From: Pseudoflavonifractor sp. AF19-9AC
GTDB taxonomy: Bacteria > Bacillota > Clostridia > Oscillospirales > Oscillospiraceae
DNA: 64,000 nt
Direction of reading: 5' to 3'
NCBI RefSeq assembly: GCF_003478995.1
Contig: NZ_QUGI01000007.1
Span: 124,001 to 188,000, forward strand
Positions 44,346 through 52,964 of this stretch are shown here, one piece after another. A program made the position numbers and the translations under genes. Below the pieces are notes generated by a model. The model saw nothing but the letters and a program-made list of their open reading frames with translations, searched no databases and had not been told where the DNA came from. Position 1 is the first letter of the stretch. The number at the start of each line of letters is the position of its first letter.

Positions 44346-45361
44346 CCGGCGGCTAATTTGAATTTGCGGTACTGCTTCACAGCGAAGTGGTCCGGGTGCT
44401 CCTTCTCCAATTTGGAAAAGAGCAGGTCAACGGGGCTTTGAAATTCCTCGTCGTCCTCTCTGGCCTCCGATGCGTTGATGAGCTCCAGCAGCGTGAGGAA
44501 GTTCTTTTCCTCCGGCTCCGCCTCGTACCAGATGTACCCGATCAGGGCGCAGTACAAAAGCCGCTCGGCCTTGACCCAAAAATCCTCGGAGGATTTTTCT
44601 CCGTCGCCTTTGGTGTTGGCAATGATAACATTGACCAATTTGAGGATGTCTTTCTCCGACCGGATATAGGCGAAGGGGTTGTATTTCATGCTTTTTTTGA
44701 AGTTGATGGTGTTGAGGACCTTGATGCGGTACGGCTCATAGATGACCTTTCCGCAGGCGTCCTGCATGGGCTTTCCGTTCTCGTCCAGCTTGGGGGCGCC
44801 CCGCCGCAGCATGGTCCCCACCTCGGACAAAAGCTGTCCTTTGGGATCGGTGACCACATAGCTGCTGTGCATCTGCATCAGGGAGGGTTTGACGAAGAAC
44901 CGGGTCTTACCGCTGCCGCTGCCGCCGATGACCAGAATGTTCTTGTTCCGGGCGTACTTGGGATTTTTCGGGCGGCTGGACATGGTGAGCTTTTCCGTCT
45001 GGGTCAGAGGAATGTTCCAGTCGGGGACCGGATCGACATAGGGGGCAATATCGGCCGTCGTGCCCCACCGGGCGCTGCCGTACTCGATGCCCTTGCGGTA
45101 TTTGCGGGCGTTTTTCCCTTTGGCGTAGACCGCCAATCGGACGATGACCGCCCCAGCGATGCCCACCAGCAGGTCCAGCGGATGCAGACTTGGTGCCGCA
45201 TAAGAAAACGCCTCCGTAAAGCCCTGGCTCAAATGCTGGAACTTTTCAGAGGCGTCAAGGCCGGGCGCGAGGCGCACCGCCTGGCAGAGCTTGTCAAAGA
45301 GATAGACAAACAGCAGATATGGAAGGTTGAGGATAAGAACTTTTTTCCAAGTGTCGGTCAT
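44346..45361 (-). pseudogene. virD4: virD4 coupling protein, 5' part (gene split by element 2)
   Basis: It encodes the N-terminus: two membrane helices (VLILNLPYLLFVYLFDKL; LDLLVGIAGAVIVRLAVYA) and the Walker A segment LVIGGSGSGKTRFFVKPSLM, ending KQYRKFKLAAG at the insertion. VirD4 recruits the relaxase-DNA complex to the channel. The gene starts within the end of the PcfB-like gene (4-base overlap). Confidence 0.92.
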
Positions 45362-45846
45362 AATTCCACACCCCGGTCTTTGGTCTTGACCTTCTCCCGC
45401 TGGCGGTGCTGGGCTTTGGACTGCTGTTTCGCCTGGTCCAGCTCCTTGCGGATGGAGGGCTTTTTTTCTTTCTCCAGGTTCTTTGCGCAGAACTCCCGGA
45501 AGGCCGCCGTGATGACATCGGCATCCCGGCCCTTGAAGAACACCAGATAGCGGGGGATCTCGCCGCTGGTATCCTTTTTCAGCGCGAAGTCAATGCCGTA
45601 CTTCTTGGCGGTGGCGGAAAAGGCCCGGATGTTCTGGTTGGTGATCTCGATGTTGGAAACGCCGGTGTTGTGCTTCATCAGCTGCCGGAGGGTCTGCTTG
45701 CCGTGGTGTAGCTTGGTTTTGTGGCCGGTCACTCCTTTCTGCATCTCGTCCAGCACCTTTTTCATGGCCTGTTGCAGCATTCCGGCGGAGAGCTTGGTGG
45801 CCTCCACGCAGAGGGCAACGGTGCGCTGGGTGACTTCTTCCTGCAT
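45358..45846 (-). CDS. PcfB-like (DUF3801) protein
   Basis: 162 residues, MQEEVTQRTVALCVEATKLS, with a central helical segment (GKQTLRQLMKHNTGVSNIEI) and the basic tail EKKPSIRKELDQAKQQSKAQ that resembles the ArdA tail. PcfB proteins precede VirD4/PcfC and take part in substrate recruitment. Confidence 0.82.
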   Translation of the reverse strand: MQEEVTQRTVALCVEATKLSAGMLQQAMKKVLDEMQKGVTGHKTKLHHGKQTLRQLMKHNTGVSNIEITNQNIRAFSATAKKYGIDFALKKDTSGEIPRYLVFFKGRDADVITAAFREFCAKNLEKEKKPSIRKELDQAKQQSKAQHRQREKVKTKDRGVEL

Positions 45847-45852
45847 AAGTCA

Positions 45853-46746
45853 TCATCTCCTTTCTCCGCCGCCGTACAGGTCGTGGTTCACCAGGGACGC
45901 ATAGTAGCTGTCGATGGTGGCCGGGGCGTTATACAGGGCAGCCAGCAGATATTTCTTGATGTTGCGGACATAGGTGGTGTTCTCCCGCATCCGGTCCAGC
46001 ACATACTCGATGTGGGAACTATTCAGCTTCAGGAACCGGGATTTGACCACCTCCGCCGGATAGTCGTCCCCGGCAATGCGGATCGTCTCCCTGCGGGAAC
46101 ATACAGTATCCACCATGAGCTCCACCAACTCATTCAGCATATCCCGATCCAGCCGGTCATCCCGGCATAGATAGTCATACTCGATATTCTCCAAAATCAG
46201 CTCCCGATAACTCTCTCGCTCCCGCATCCAGTCCCGTCCGGTCCGTTTGACCCCTGCGGGGGCTTGGGGGCTTGATTGGATAGGATTTGATCCTTCTGTA
46301 CTTGATGAATCAGTATTTTGTTCTTCAGAATTTCTTTTCTCTTTATTTAATTGCGGCCGGTTTTCCAGACATGGGTTATCCTTATCCGGGTTTTCCGTAT
46401 CTGGACAAGCCGTATCCGGCTCGTCCTCACACGGCTGGCCCGTGTCCGGGGGATGGGGTGTCTCGTAGATGACATACTCTACATCCACGATCTTGCCCTT
46501 GCTGTCTCGCAGCCGATTGCGGATTATGTACCCGGCCCGTTCCAGCTCCTTTAGGGCTGATCCAATGCTGTCCGTTCCTTCCTTGCAGATTTTGGCCAGG
46601 CCCCTGGTGGTGTAGTTCCAGTCCTCCGGCAAGGACAGCATCATGGAGAGCAGCCCTTTGGATTTCAGCGACAGTCCCGCGTCGCGCAGGTGGTGGTTGG
46701 ACATCACCGTGTAGTCGCGGGTTTTCTCAATACGAAATACCGCCAT
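45853..46746 (-). CDS. replication-initiator-like winged-helix protein of the ICE
   Basis: 297 residues. N-terminal winged helix (KTRDYTVMSNHHLRDAGLSL; GLLSMMLSLPEDWNYTTRGL), a hydrophilic middle with a five-residue repeat (PDTxx), and a C-terminal DUF6017-like helical domain (NIEYDYLCRDDRLDRDMLNE). It is the first gene of the leftward transfer operon. It probably starts ICE replication or regulates transfer. The repeats in its middle resemble iterons. Confidence 0.8.
   Translation of the reverse strand: MAVFRIEKTRDYTVMSNHHLRDAGLSLKSKGLLSMMLSLPEDWNYTTRGLAKICKEGTDSIGSALKELERAGYIIRNRLRDSKGKIVDVEYVIYETPHPPDTGQPCEDEPDTACPDTENPDKDNPCLENRPQLNKEKRNSEEQNTDSSSTEGSNPIQSSPQAPAGVKRTGRDWMRERESYRELILENIEYDYLCRDDRLDRDMLNELVELMVDTVCSRRETIRIAGDDYPAEVVKSRFLKLNSSHIEYVLDRMRENTTYVRNIKKYLLAALYNAPATIDSYYASLVNHDLYGGGERR
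46382..46456. repeat. five degenerate 15-bp tandem repeats in the ICE rep-like gene
   Basis: Units such as GTATCTGGACAAGCC, GTATCCGGCTCGTCC and TTATCCGGGTTTTCC follow at exactly 15 bases, encoding a PDTxx five-residue repeat in a linker. Their place in the gene mirrors the iterons in the repA of element 1. Confidence 0.65.
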
Positions 46747-47110
46747 GGTATCACCTCCTTTCGGCGGTCAAAAAAGTGTTGATTTTCGGAAAAAGTCGGC
46801 CTTTATGCCGTCCGGATACCCCGGAGGGGAAAACCTATGGGCGGGGGATTTACGGCTGACTGAGGAAGAAAAAACATGAGATTTTAGACTCCTTATTGGT
46901 CAATTAGGGCGAGAGACTAGTTTATACACTATGAAAACTATTAGGACAAAAGAGGGACTAGAGTATAAAAATGAGCCATAGGCATTAAGCCTATGACTCA
47001 TTGAATGAAAAGAACTTTATTTACACCCTAAAAACATCATTGCTGAATTACAAAAACAATATTACAATAAAAAGTGATAAAAATTTTGAGTATCGCTAGA
47101 GGAAACACTT
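46747..47110. other. intergenic region upstream of the ICE transfer operon
   Basis: No gene is supported. It holds the promoter region of the rep-like gene and a 31-base hairpin at 46971-47001 (ATGAG-C-CATAGGC / GCCTATG-A-CTCAT). Base composition shifts to AT-rich at about 46870, which probably marks the start of the inserted cargo. Confidence 0.5.
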
Positions 47111-48733
47111 ATGAACGAAATAATACAAACATTTTTAGTTCCGGGGAATATTGGGTTTTACTCTTTCTACAAATCCACAATGATTATCTTACAATATCAA
47201 GGGAAACTATATAACTATTTTACCAGCATTGATTTTTCTCAGAAATATGGACAAGCGCAGGAATTTCAATTTCTAACCAAATCTCCTATTACCATTAACA
47301 GTGACATAAAATTGCTTATTGCATCAGAAACGATTCATAGTAGTAATTTCTGCGCTTTTTGGAACGAGTGTGTAACTAAAAATCAGTATACAAATAATGG
47401 TACCACAATATTTCTTGACCATACCTTTGAGTCTCCATATAAATACATTCCTACAGTTGATCCTACAGGTGGACACTATAATCTTCATGTTCCTATTGAA
47501 AAATATTTGTATGGCTCAAATTTTATAGGGAATTATTATATTTTTGAGCTTTTCAGCGATAAAAGTTTACTTAGAAATATATTATCAGACAAAGACATTA
47601 CCGCAATCCAAAAACATATCCTGTCATGCGGATTAGGTTTCCACCTAAATGTGTTGCAAGATAGAATCGGTAATATAGTTTGCAAATTTAATGTCGAAAC
47701 TATAGAGTATACCCCGAAACTTCTTGGCGCTGAACATGGAATAACTATAGCCTTGAAAAAGGCAGAGAATGTTTCACCTGACAAACAGTATGTAGTCAAA
47801 ATTGAGCAGGAGTTTGACAAAACAATTTATTCTTTTTCAATTAAAGACCCTTTTTGCTTTTCTGAAGATATTAGCATACCGCCAAATCAATATATTAATC
47901 GCATTACACTATGGGATAAAGCCACCAACCTTATACTTTTCGCTATGACTTTAGACTATACCGTTTCGGCAAGTTATGAATCAATAATTGGTCCTCCCAA
48001 TTGGGTGTTTACTAGTTCATGTAAGCATAGGGTACTGCTAAGAGAAGAAGGGAAAATAGACATTCCGCTTGATTCCCGGCAAGCACTTGGGTCCATCTAT
48101 GCTTTTATTGAACCATACGAAGTAGAAAAATATAGGAACCAAGAGCATGATCTCTTCCTTAGAGAGCACTTACAATTGTTATCATATAATAACGATTCAC
48201 ATGAACAGGCTATTATTGATATAAGGAATATCATTAATTTCTCTCAGCTATTATGGGATTTAAAAGAAATAATGATATTAGACCCGTATTTAAGCAGCGA
48301 TGATATTATCAACACGGCCTGTTATTGTCAAAAAGAAGGTATCAAAGTGCGTGCAATTTGCTGTTATGGGGATATTCATAATAACAGCCAGACCGCTTCT
48401 GCAGCATCTGCGCACGACTATGAAAGTTTTCGAAAAGAAGCTACTAGTCTTTTAAAGAATACTTTAGGCGAAACAACAGACATACAACTTGAATACAGAA
48501 GTATACGAGGCAAACATGGAAAGCCCTTTCATGACAGGTATTTGATTATGAGATATGCAGTCAATGGATGTAAAGTGTGGTCCTTAGGTTCGTCAATAAA
48601 TTCTATTGGACAGCGGCACTCCATCATTCAAGTAGTTGCAACTCCAACCCTAATAGAGAATGTGTTTGAAGGGATATGGATGGAAACTGAAAATGAAGAA
48701 TGTCTAATTTATAAAAACTTCTCCAGTATATAA
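47111..48733 (+). CDS. AT-rich cargo protein with PLD-like C-terminal domain
   Basis: 540 residues. The first 350 have no family I recognise. From about 380 the sequence follows the phospholipase D-like pattern: EIMILDPYLSSDDIINTAC, GIKVRAICCYGD, then GKPFHDRYLIM and VWSLGSSINSIGQRHSII. The usual HxK is HDR, so catalysis is uncertain. Proteins with such ends occur among defence genes. It is a single gene at the attachment end of the ICE, with codon use unlike the backbone. A defence effector is a reasonable guess only. Confidence 0.65.
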   Translation: MNEIIQTFLVPGNIGFYSFYKSTMIILQYQGKLYNYFTSIDFSQKYGQAQEFQFLTKSPITINSDIKLLIASETIHSSNFCAFWNECVTKNQYTNNGTTIFLDHTFESPYKYIPTVDPTGGHYNLHVPIEKYLYGSNFIGNYYIFELFSDKSLLRNILSDKDITAIQKHILSCGLGFHLNVLQDRIGNIVCKFNVETIEYTPKLLGAEHGITIALKKAENVSPDKQYVVKIEQEFDKTIYSFSIKDPFCFSEDISIPPNQYINRITLWDKATNLILFAMTLDYTVSASYESIIGPPNWVFTSSCKHRVLLREEGKIDIPLDSRQALGSIYAFIEPYEVEKYRNQEHDLFLREHLQLLSYNNDSHEQAIIDIRNIINFSQLLWDLKEIMILDPYLSSDDIINTACYCQKEGIKVRAICCYGDIHNNSQTASAASAHDYESFRKEATSLLKNTLGETTDIQLEYRSIRGKHGKPFHDRYLIMRYAVNGCKVWSLGSSINSIGQRHSIIQVVATPTLIENVFEGIWMETENEECLIYKNFSSI

Positions 48734-48787
48734 CTGATCGGCATTAGTAAGAGCGCAATAGGCCGCTCTCCCATTGCGCTCTACATT

Positions 48788-48997
48788 TTATTCCGTTTCG
48801 TCGTCCAGGCCCTCGCTTTTCAGCCAATCCTCAAAGGACTTCCTGGAGATGCGGATCATGTTGCCGATGCGGATCGTCTTGAACAATCCGGAGTTGGCGA
48901 GTTTATAGGCCGAAGCGCGGCCGATACCGAGAATGGCTGCGATGTCATTCACGGTGTATGTTCTGCTTTGGGGCGTCCCTTTTTCATTGGTGCTCAT
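48788..48997 (-). CDS. xis: excisionase-like MerR/AlpA helix-turn-helix protein
   Basis: 69 residues from MSTNEKGTPQSRTYTVND. A single HTH (VNDIAAILGIGRASAYKLAN) and the wing IRIGNMIRISRKSFEDWLKS define the excisionase-family DNA-binding domain. GGGAGGATC precedes the start; the frame back to 49024 lacks such a site. It lies 220 bases from the attachment site with three TGCTAATA repeats between, which fits directionality control of excision. Confidence 0.85.
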   Translation of the reverse strand: MSTNEKGTPQSRTYTVNDIAAILGIGRASAYKLANSGLFKTIRIGNMIRISRKSFEDWLKSEGLDDETE

Positions 48998-49012
48998 AAA
49001 ATGATCCTCCCT

Positions 49013-49084
49013 TGCTAATAGCATTTTGAAATGGCCCCTGAAAGCCCTCTGTCACAAGGGGTTCCTGCTAATACCTTGCTAATA
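49013..49084. repeat. three TGCTAATA direct repeats near attR
   Basis: TGCTAATA occurs at 49013, 49066 and 49077; the last two are 11 bases apart, one helix turn. They lie between the excisionase gene and the attachment site, the usual place for Xis or integrase arm sites. Confidence 0.6.
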
Positions 49085-49220
49085 CGACATTTGAAAAGCC
49101 GTTGTAAGGCAGCATATTTCAGGGGAATTTGTGCAAATTGACCTGCCTCCAGGCAGCACAATTTGCGAAGAAACAACACGGGAAGATATGATATGAACAA
49201 TTTACGAAATGGTACGCCGT

Positions 49221-49266
49221 ACTCCTAAGCGGAAGGCCGCTGGTTCGAATCCAGTTCGGGGTGCCA
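49221..49266 (+). pseudogene. tRNA-Arg(CCT) 3' half at the ICE right attachment site
   Basis: It reads from the anticodon loop CTCCTAA (anticodon CCT) through the 3' anticodon strand GCGGA, the T arm GCTGG-TTCGAAT-CCAGT and the acceptor strand TCGGGGT to CCA. The bases before it (GCCGTA) cannot pair with GCGGA, and no D arm or 5' acceptor strand is present. So the crossover was in the anticodon loop and this is the displaced native 3' end. An intact tRNA should lie at the left ICE end. Confidence 0.85.
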
Positions 49267-49302
49267 GCTCGCTGTAAGCAATCTGCTTGCAGCGAGCTTT
49301 TC
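49266..49302 (+). terminator. terminator of the tRNA gene
   Basis: AGCTCGCTG-t-AAGCA and TGCTT-g-CAGCGAGCT form a long stem followed by TTTT, directly after CCA. It belongs to the original tRNA locus. Confidence 0.85.
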
Positions 49303-49456
49303 TATTTTATTCTTTCCCCCTGCTGCATCCATACTGCGGCACCACCTTCGTGGAACAGGAGCCACGGCGCTGTTGCCTTGACGAATGCTTCAGCCCGGCA
49401 CTATAATAAAGAAAATCGCGGGAGCCGGGAGGGCTTCCGCCCAAGGGGGGTTCCAC

Positions 49457-50098
49457 ATGAGCGAGCGTACTCTGCCGCGGTGCACGGACTGCGGCCTCTT
49501 CAGCTGCCGGGACCGGGAGAAGGACTATCCCGGCTTCTGCACCACCACCAACCAGACGGACCCGGCGGAGCTGGAGGAGCTGGACTGCCTCTACGGCGGC
49601 GACACCCTGGACGGGAAGATGGCCCGCACCGCCGCCCAGATCGAGGGGCGCTACTACTGCCAGAAAACCCGGGTGGAGGAGACGGTGCTGTTCATCCAGC
49701 AGATGGGCTTTCAGAAGGTGGGCATTGCCTGCTGCCTGGGGCTGGTGGAGGAGGCCCGCACCTTCGCCAAAATCCTCAAGCACAACGGCATTGACTTCGT
49801 CAGCGTGGTGTGCAAGGTAGGCGGACAGGACAAGAGCGAAATGGGCATTGCCGAGGAGGACAAGATCTGCCGGGGCGGCCCGGAGACCATGTGCAATCCC
49901 ATCCTCCAGGCCCGCGTTCTCAACCGGGCCCACACCGACTTCAACGTGCTCATCGGCTTGTGTGTGGGACATGACTCCCTGTTCATGCGTCACTCGGAGG
50001 CCCCCGTCACCGTTCTGGTGGCCAAGGACCGGGTACTGGGCAACAATCCCTGCGCCGCCCTGTACAGCGGCTACTATAAGCGCCTTTACCAGGACTGA
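49457..50098 (+). CDS. DUF1847 metal-binding protein
   Basis: 213 residues from MSERTLPRCTDCGLFSCRDR. N-terminal cysteines (CTDCGLFSC), then a fold with GIACCLGLVEEARTFAKIL and GGPETMCNPILQARVLNRA, GLCVGHDSLFMRHSEAP. The family is known only as DUF1847. GGGGGG precedes the start. The first chromosomal gene after the ICE; convergent with yqeC. Confidence 0.82.
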   Translation: MSERTLPRCTDCGLFSCRDREKDYPGFCTTTNQTDPAELEELDCLYGGDTLDGKMARTAAQIEGRYYCQKTRVEETVLFIQQMGFQKVGIACCLGLVEEARTFAKILKHNGIDFVSVVCKVGGQDKSEMGIAEEDKICRGGPETMCNPILQARVLNRAHTDFNVLIGLCVGHDSLFMRHSEAPVTVLVAKDRVLGNNPCAALYSGYYKRLYQD

Positions 50099-50124
50099 TT
50101 CATTTACCATATTATAATAAGGAA

Positions 50125-50160
50125 GGAGCAGAGAGGACCAAGTCCTCTCCGCTCCCTTTT
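50125..50160. terminator. bidirectional terminator between DUF1847 gene and yqeC
   Basis: GGAGCAGAGAGGAC and GTCCTCTCCGCTCC pair over 14 positions with one mismatch around CAA, followed by TTTTT on the plus strand. Confidence 0.8.
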
Positions 50161-50162
50161 TG

Positions 50163-50837
50163 TTACCCAAGGCGGCGGTATTGTTTCTGATTCAGGCTGC
50201 CCGCCGCCACAGAAATCCCCGTTCCTGACAGCGCCCGGGCAAATTCCTCCGCTCTGCCCCAGTCCGATGGCCTGTCCACCTGATTGACAAAGACCTGCCC
50301 GGCCAGCTTCTCCCGGGCAATGGCCCGGGCGGCCAAAGTCGGGGTTACCACGTCCCCCGCCTTTGCCCCCGTCAGGCGGCAGAATATCTCCGGGCGATGG
50401 ACTGCCTCCTCCACCCGCCGTCCAAATCCGGAAGCGCCCACCACACAGATCACCTGTCTGCTCTCCGGGGGAATCACCGGTTCATGGGGGGCATGGGCCT
50501 TCAGCGGCAGGCGCTTGGAGCCGTCCGCCTCCACCAGCACATAGTCCGCCAGCCCGGCCAGCACCTCCACAGGCAGCTGGGATGCCGTGAGCTTGCCCTC
50601 CGCCCCGGGCTGCCCCACGCACACCACAGGGTGTTCCGCCAGCAGCCGCTCCAGCTCTCCCTCCCCGGCGCCGGTATAGAGGGGAATTCCGGCAAAGGGC
50701 AGAATATGGGTGGTGGTACATAAAATGACCCGGCCGGGCAGCTCCTCCCCCAAGGTGCGCAGCAGCGTGGTCTTTCCCCCGCTGCCAATCACGGCACAGA
50801 CTCCTTTTTTCAGCCCCAGAAGCTCGTTCAGCTCCAT
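50163..50837 (-). CDS. yqeC: YqeC, selenium-dependent hydroxylase accessory protein
   Basis: 224 residues from MELNELLGLKKGVCAVIGSG. A P-loop GSGGKTTLLRTLGEELPG near the N-terminus, VILCTTTHI, VLVEADGSKRLPLKAHAPHE and a late VNQVDRP complete the YqeC GTPase-like family. YqeC is found with selenium-dependent molybdenum hydroxylases and is thought to help insert or deliver the selenium-containing cofactor. It diverges from the yedF operon. Confidence 0.88.
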   Translation of the reverse strand: MELNELLGLKKGVCAVIGSGGKTTLLRTLGEELPGRVILCTTTHILPFAGIPLYTGAGEGELERLLAEHPVVCVGQPGAEGKLTASQLPVEVLAGLADYVLVEADGSKRLPLKAHAPHEPVIPPESRQVICVVGASGFGRRVEEAVHRPEIFCRLTGAKAGDVVTPTLAARAIAREKLAGQVFVNQVDRPSDWGRAEEFARALSGTGISVAAGSLNQKQYRRLG

Positions 50838-50881
50838 GCAAACCGCCTCTCTTTCCACGGGTCAATCTTCTCCAAGGTCGG

Positions 50882-50910
50882 TTGACTTTCCCAGAAAATC
50901 ATTGTATAAT
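50882..50910 (+). promoter_or_regulatory. consensus sigma-A promoter of the Se/Mo operon
   Basis: TTGACT (50882-50887), 17 bases, TATAAT (50905-50910). It starts the 13-kb operon; the first codon is at 50973. The leader is AT-rich without an obvious riboswitch. Confidence 0.85.
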
Positions 50911-50972
50911 ATATCCCGCGTTATTTATTATAAAGTATAACGAAGAAAAGTACAAGATGGGAGCGAAAAAAT

Positions 50973-51581
50973 ATGATCGTAGATGCCAGAGGAAAGCCTT
51001 GTCCCCAGCCCGTGGTGTTGGCCCTGCACGCCCTGCCCAAGCTGAATGCCGGGGAGGAATTGGACGTGCTTGTGGACAACGAGGCGGCGGTGGAAAATCT
51101 CCGGCGCATGGCCGGACAGAAGGGACGCAGCGCTACTGTGACCCAGGAGGATAACTTCTGGCATGTGCAGATCGGAGAGGGCAGCTCTGCCGCCGCTCCT
51201 GCCCCCCAGACCCAGGAGGCTCCCAGCTGCTGCGCCCCCATGGGCTCCGCCGCGGTGGTGGCCATTGGCACCGACGTGATGGGCCGGGGCAGCGAGGAGC
51301 TGGGCCGCGCCCTCATCAAGAGTTTTCTGTACGCCCTGGCCCAGCTGGAGGTCCCCCCTGTCACCCTGCTGTTCTTCAACGGCGGCGCTAAGCTCACCGT
51401 GGAGGGCAGCCAGTCTCTGGAGGACCTGCGGACTCTGGAAGAGGCCGGGACGGAGATTCTCACCTGCGGCACCTGCCTGGACTACTACGGCCTGAAGGAC
51501 AAGCTGGCCATCGGCAGCGTCACCAACATGTACCGCATTGCGGAGATTCTCACCACCGCCGACCGTCTGGTCACCCTATGA
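50973..51581 (+). CDS. yedF: YedF, selenium metabolism protein (TusA-like plus DsrE-like)
   Basis: 202 residues. N-terminal TusA-like domain with DARGKPCPQPV (Cys10 in the CPxP motif), a linker with EAPSCCAPM, and a C-terminal DsrE-like domain (IGTDVMGRGSEELGRALIKS; EILTCGTCLDYYGLKDKL). YedF is thought to carry selenium or sulfur for selenium-dependent hydroxylases. It overlaps the next gene by 4 bases. Confidence 0.9.
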   Translation: MIVDARGKPCPQPVVLALHALPKLNAGEELDVLVDNEAAVENLRRMAGQKGRSATVTQEDNFWHVQIGEGSSAAAPAPQTQEAPSCCAPMGSAAVVAIGTDVMGRGSEELGRALIKSFLYALAQLEVPPVTLLFFNGGAKLTVEGSQSLEDLRTLEEAGTEILTCGTCLDYYGLKDKLAIGSVTNMYRIAEILTTADRLVTL

Positions 51582-52720
51582 TCTATCTCAATAACGCCGC
51601 CACCACCCTCCAGAAGCCCCCCTGTGTAGCTCAGGCGGTGGTGGATGCCATGAGCCATTTGGGCAACGGCGCCCGGGGCGGCCACACCGGCGAGATGTCC
51701 GCCGCCCGCACCGTGTTTCAGACCCGGGAGGCTCTGGCCAAACTCTTCGGCTTCTCCCACCCGGAGCGGGTCATCTTCACTGCCAACGCCACCCAGGCTC
51801 TGAACACCGCTCTCTTTGGCCTTCTTAATCCCGGCGATCACGTCATCGCCACCGACTGGGACCACAACTCGGTGCTGCGTCCCCTCCATGTGCTGGCCCG
51901 AGAGCGTGGTGTGGAGGTGGACTTCCTCCCCGCCGACCGCCAGGGGCGGCTGCGGTATGACCAGCTGGAAGAGCTGGTGCGGCCCAACACTAAGCTTCTG
52001 GTGTGCACCCACGCCTCCAACCTGACGGGCAACCTGCTGGATGTGGAGCGGGCAGCCTCCTTTGCCCGGAGGCACGGCCTCTATTTTCTGCTGGACGCCG
52101 CCCAGACCGCGGGCAGCACCCCCATTTCCATGGAGGAGATGGGCATTGACCTTCTGGCCTTCACCGGCCACAAGGGCCTCATGGGGCCCCAGGGCACCGG
52201 CGGACTGTGCGTCGCCCCCCGGGTGGAGCTGCGGCCGCTGGTGTCCGGCGGCACCGGCGTACGCTCCTTTGAGGAGGAGCAGCCGGCGGAATACCCCGAG
52301 CACCTGGAGGCGGGCACCCTCAACGGCCACGGCCTGGCCGGGCTGGGGGCGGCGGTGGACTTCATTCTGGACACCGGAGTGGAAGCCATCCACGCCCATG
52401 AACTGGCCCTCACCCATCGTTTTGCCCAGGGGATTCGAGACATCCCCGGCGTTACGGTGTACGGCGACTTCTCCGGGGACCGGGCGCCGGTGGTAGCCCT
52501 GAATCTGGAGGGCTGGGACCCCGCCTCGGCGGCGGACACCCTGGCCCAGGACTACGACATCGCCGTCCGGCCCGGCATCCACTGTGCCCCCCGGATGCAC
52601 CGGGCTCTTGGCACCCAGGATGTGGGCTGCCTGCGTTTCTCCTTCGGCTATTACACCAGAGAGGCGGACATTGACGCGGCGCTGGCCGCCCTGAAGGAGA
52701 TGGCAGAGCCATGCGAGTAA
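51578..52720 (+). CDS. class-V aminotransferase / cysteine desulfurase-like protein
   Basis: 380 residues. PLP lysine in LLAFTGHKGLMGPQGTG, upstream LDAAQTAGSTPISM with the cofactor Asp, and a C-terminal GIHCAPRMHRALGTQ whose Cys is the likely sulfur or selenium acceptor. Members beside yedF and selD are thought to act in selenium transfer (selenocysteine lyase/cysteine desulfurase type). ATGA-type overlap upstream; 10-base overlap with the next gene. Confidence 0.87.
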   Translation: MIYLNNAATTLQKPPCVAQAVVDAMSHLGNGARGGHTGEMSAARTVFQTREALAKLFGFSHPERVIFTANATQALNTALFGLLNPGDHVIATDWDHNSVLRPLHVLARERGVEVDFLPADRQGRLRYDQLEELVRPNTKLLVCTHASNLTGNLLDVERAASFARRHGLYFLLDAAQTAGSTPISMEEMGIDLLAFTGHKGLMGPQGTGGLCVAPRVELRPLVSGGTGVRSFEEEQPAEYPEHLEAGTLNGHGLAGLGAAVDFILDTGVEAIHAHELALTHRFAQGIRDIPGVTVYGDFSGDRAPVVALNLEGWDPASAADTLAQDYDIAVRPGIHCAPRMHRALGTQDVGCLRFSFGYYTREADIDAALAALKEMAEPCE

Positions 52721-52938
52721 AAAGGCCCACCCTGGTCATCACCTTTCCCACCACCACCGCCGCCCTCCAATGGGAGCGGCAGTGTCAAGCATTGAATATC
52801 CCCGGGCGTATCATCCCCGTCCCGGTGACCATCACCGCCGACTGCGGTCTGGCCTGGGCCATGCCCCCCGCAGATCGCGGGCGGCTGGAGGAGGTGCCGG
52901 AGCTCTCCCGCTCCGACTGCCTGGAACTGATGCTTTAA
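52711..52938 (+). CDS. DUF3343 small Se/S carrier-like protein
   Basis: 75 residues: TLVITFPTTTAALQWERQCQ, RIIPVPVTITADCGLAWAM. DUF3343 proteins have a conserved Cys in the C-G-L-A/S segment (here DCGLAW) and occur in selenium gene clusters as putative Se/S carriers. Overlaps the aminotransferase. Confidence 0.82.
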   Translation: MRVKRPTLVITFPTTTAALQWERQCQALNIPGRIIPVPVTITADCGLAWAMPPADRGRLEEVPELSRSDCLELML

Positions 52939-52964
52939 GTAACACGAAGAGGAGGAACTGTCCC

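Larger units (their letters stand above)
35083..44347. mobile_element. element 2: serine-recombinase mobilizable element inserted in virD4
   Basis: 9,265 bp. The ends share CC (35081-35082 and 44346-44347), so the core is GG on the gene strand. It carries TnpW, primase/helicase, MobA/MobL relaxase, DUF3847, a membrane protein, an unknown 510-residue gene, DUF6809-like, TnpV and the recombinase at its right end. A 22-base inverted repeat lies flush with the right end (44285-44344). All genes read leftward. Confidence 0.9.

Noticed and set aside
42380..45361. 993-residue VirD4-recombinase fusion protein
   Set aside because: The frame is open by chance across the insertion point. The recombinase has its own ATG with AAAGGAG at 44257, and virD4 continues at 35081.
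49201..49266. Intact tRNA-Arg gene
   Set aside because: No D arm or acceptor 5' strand precedes the anticodon loop, and the 5' anticodon strand does not pair.
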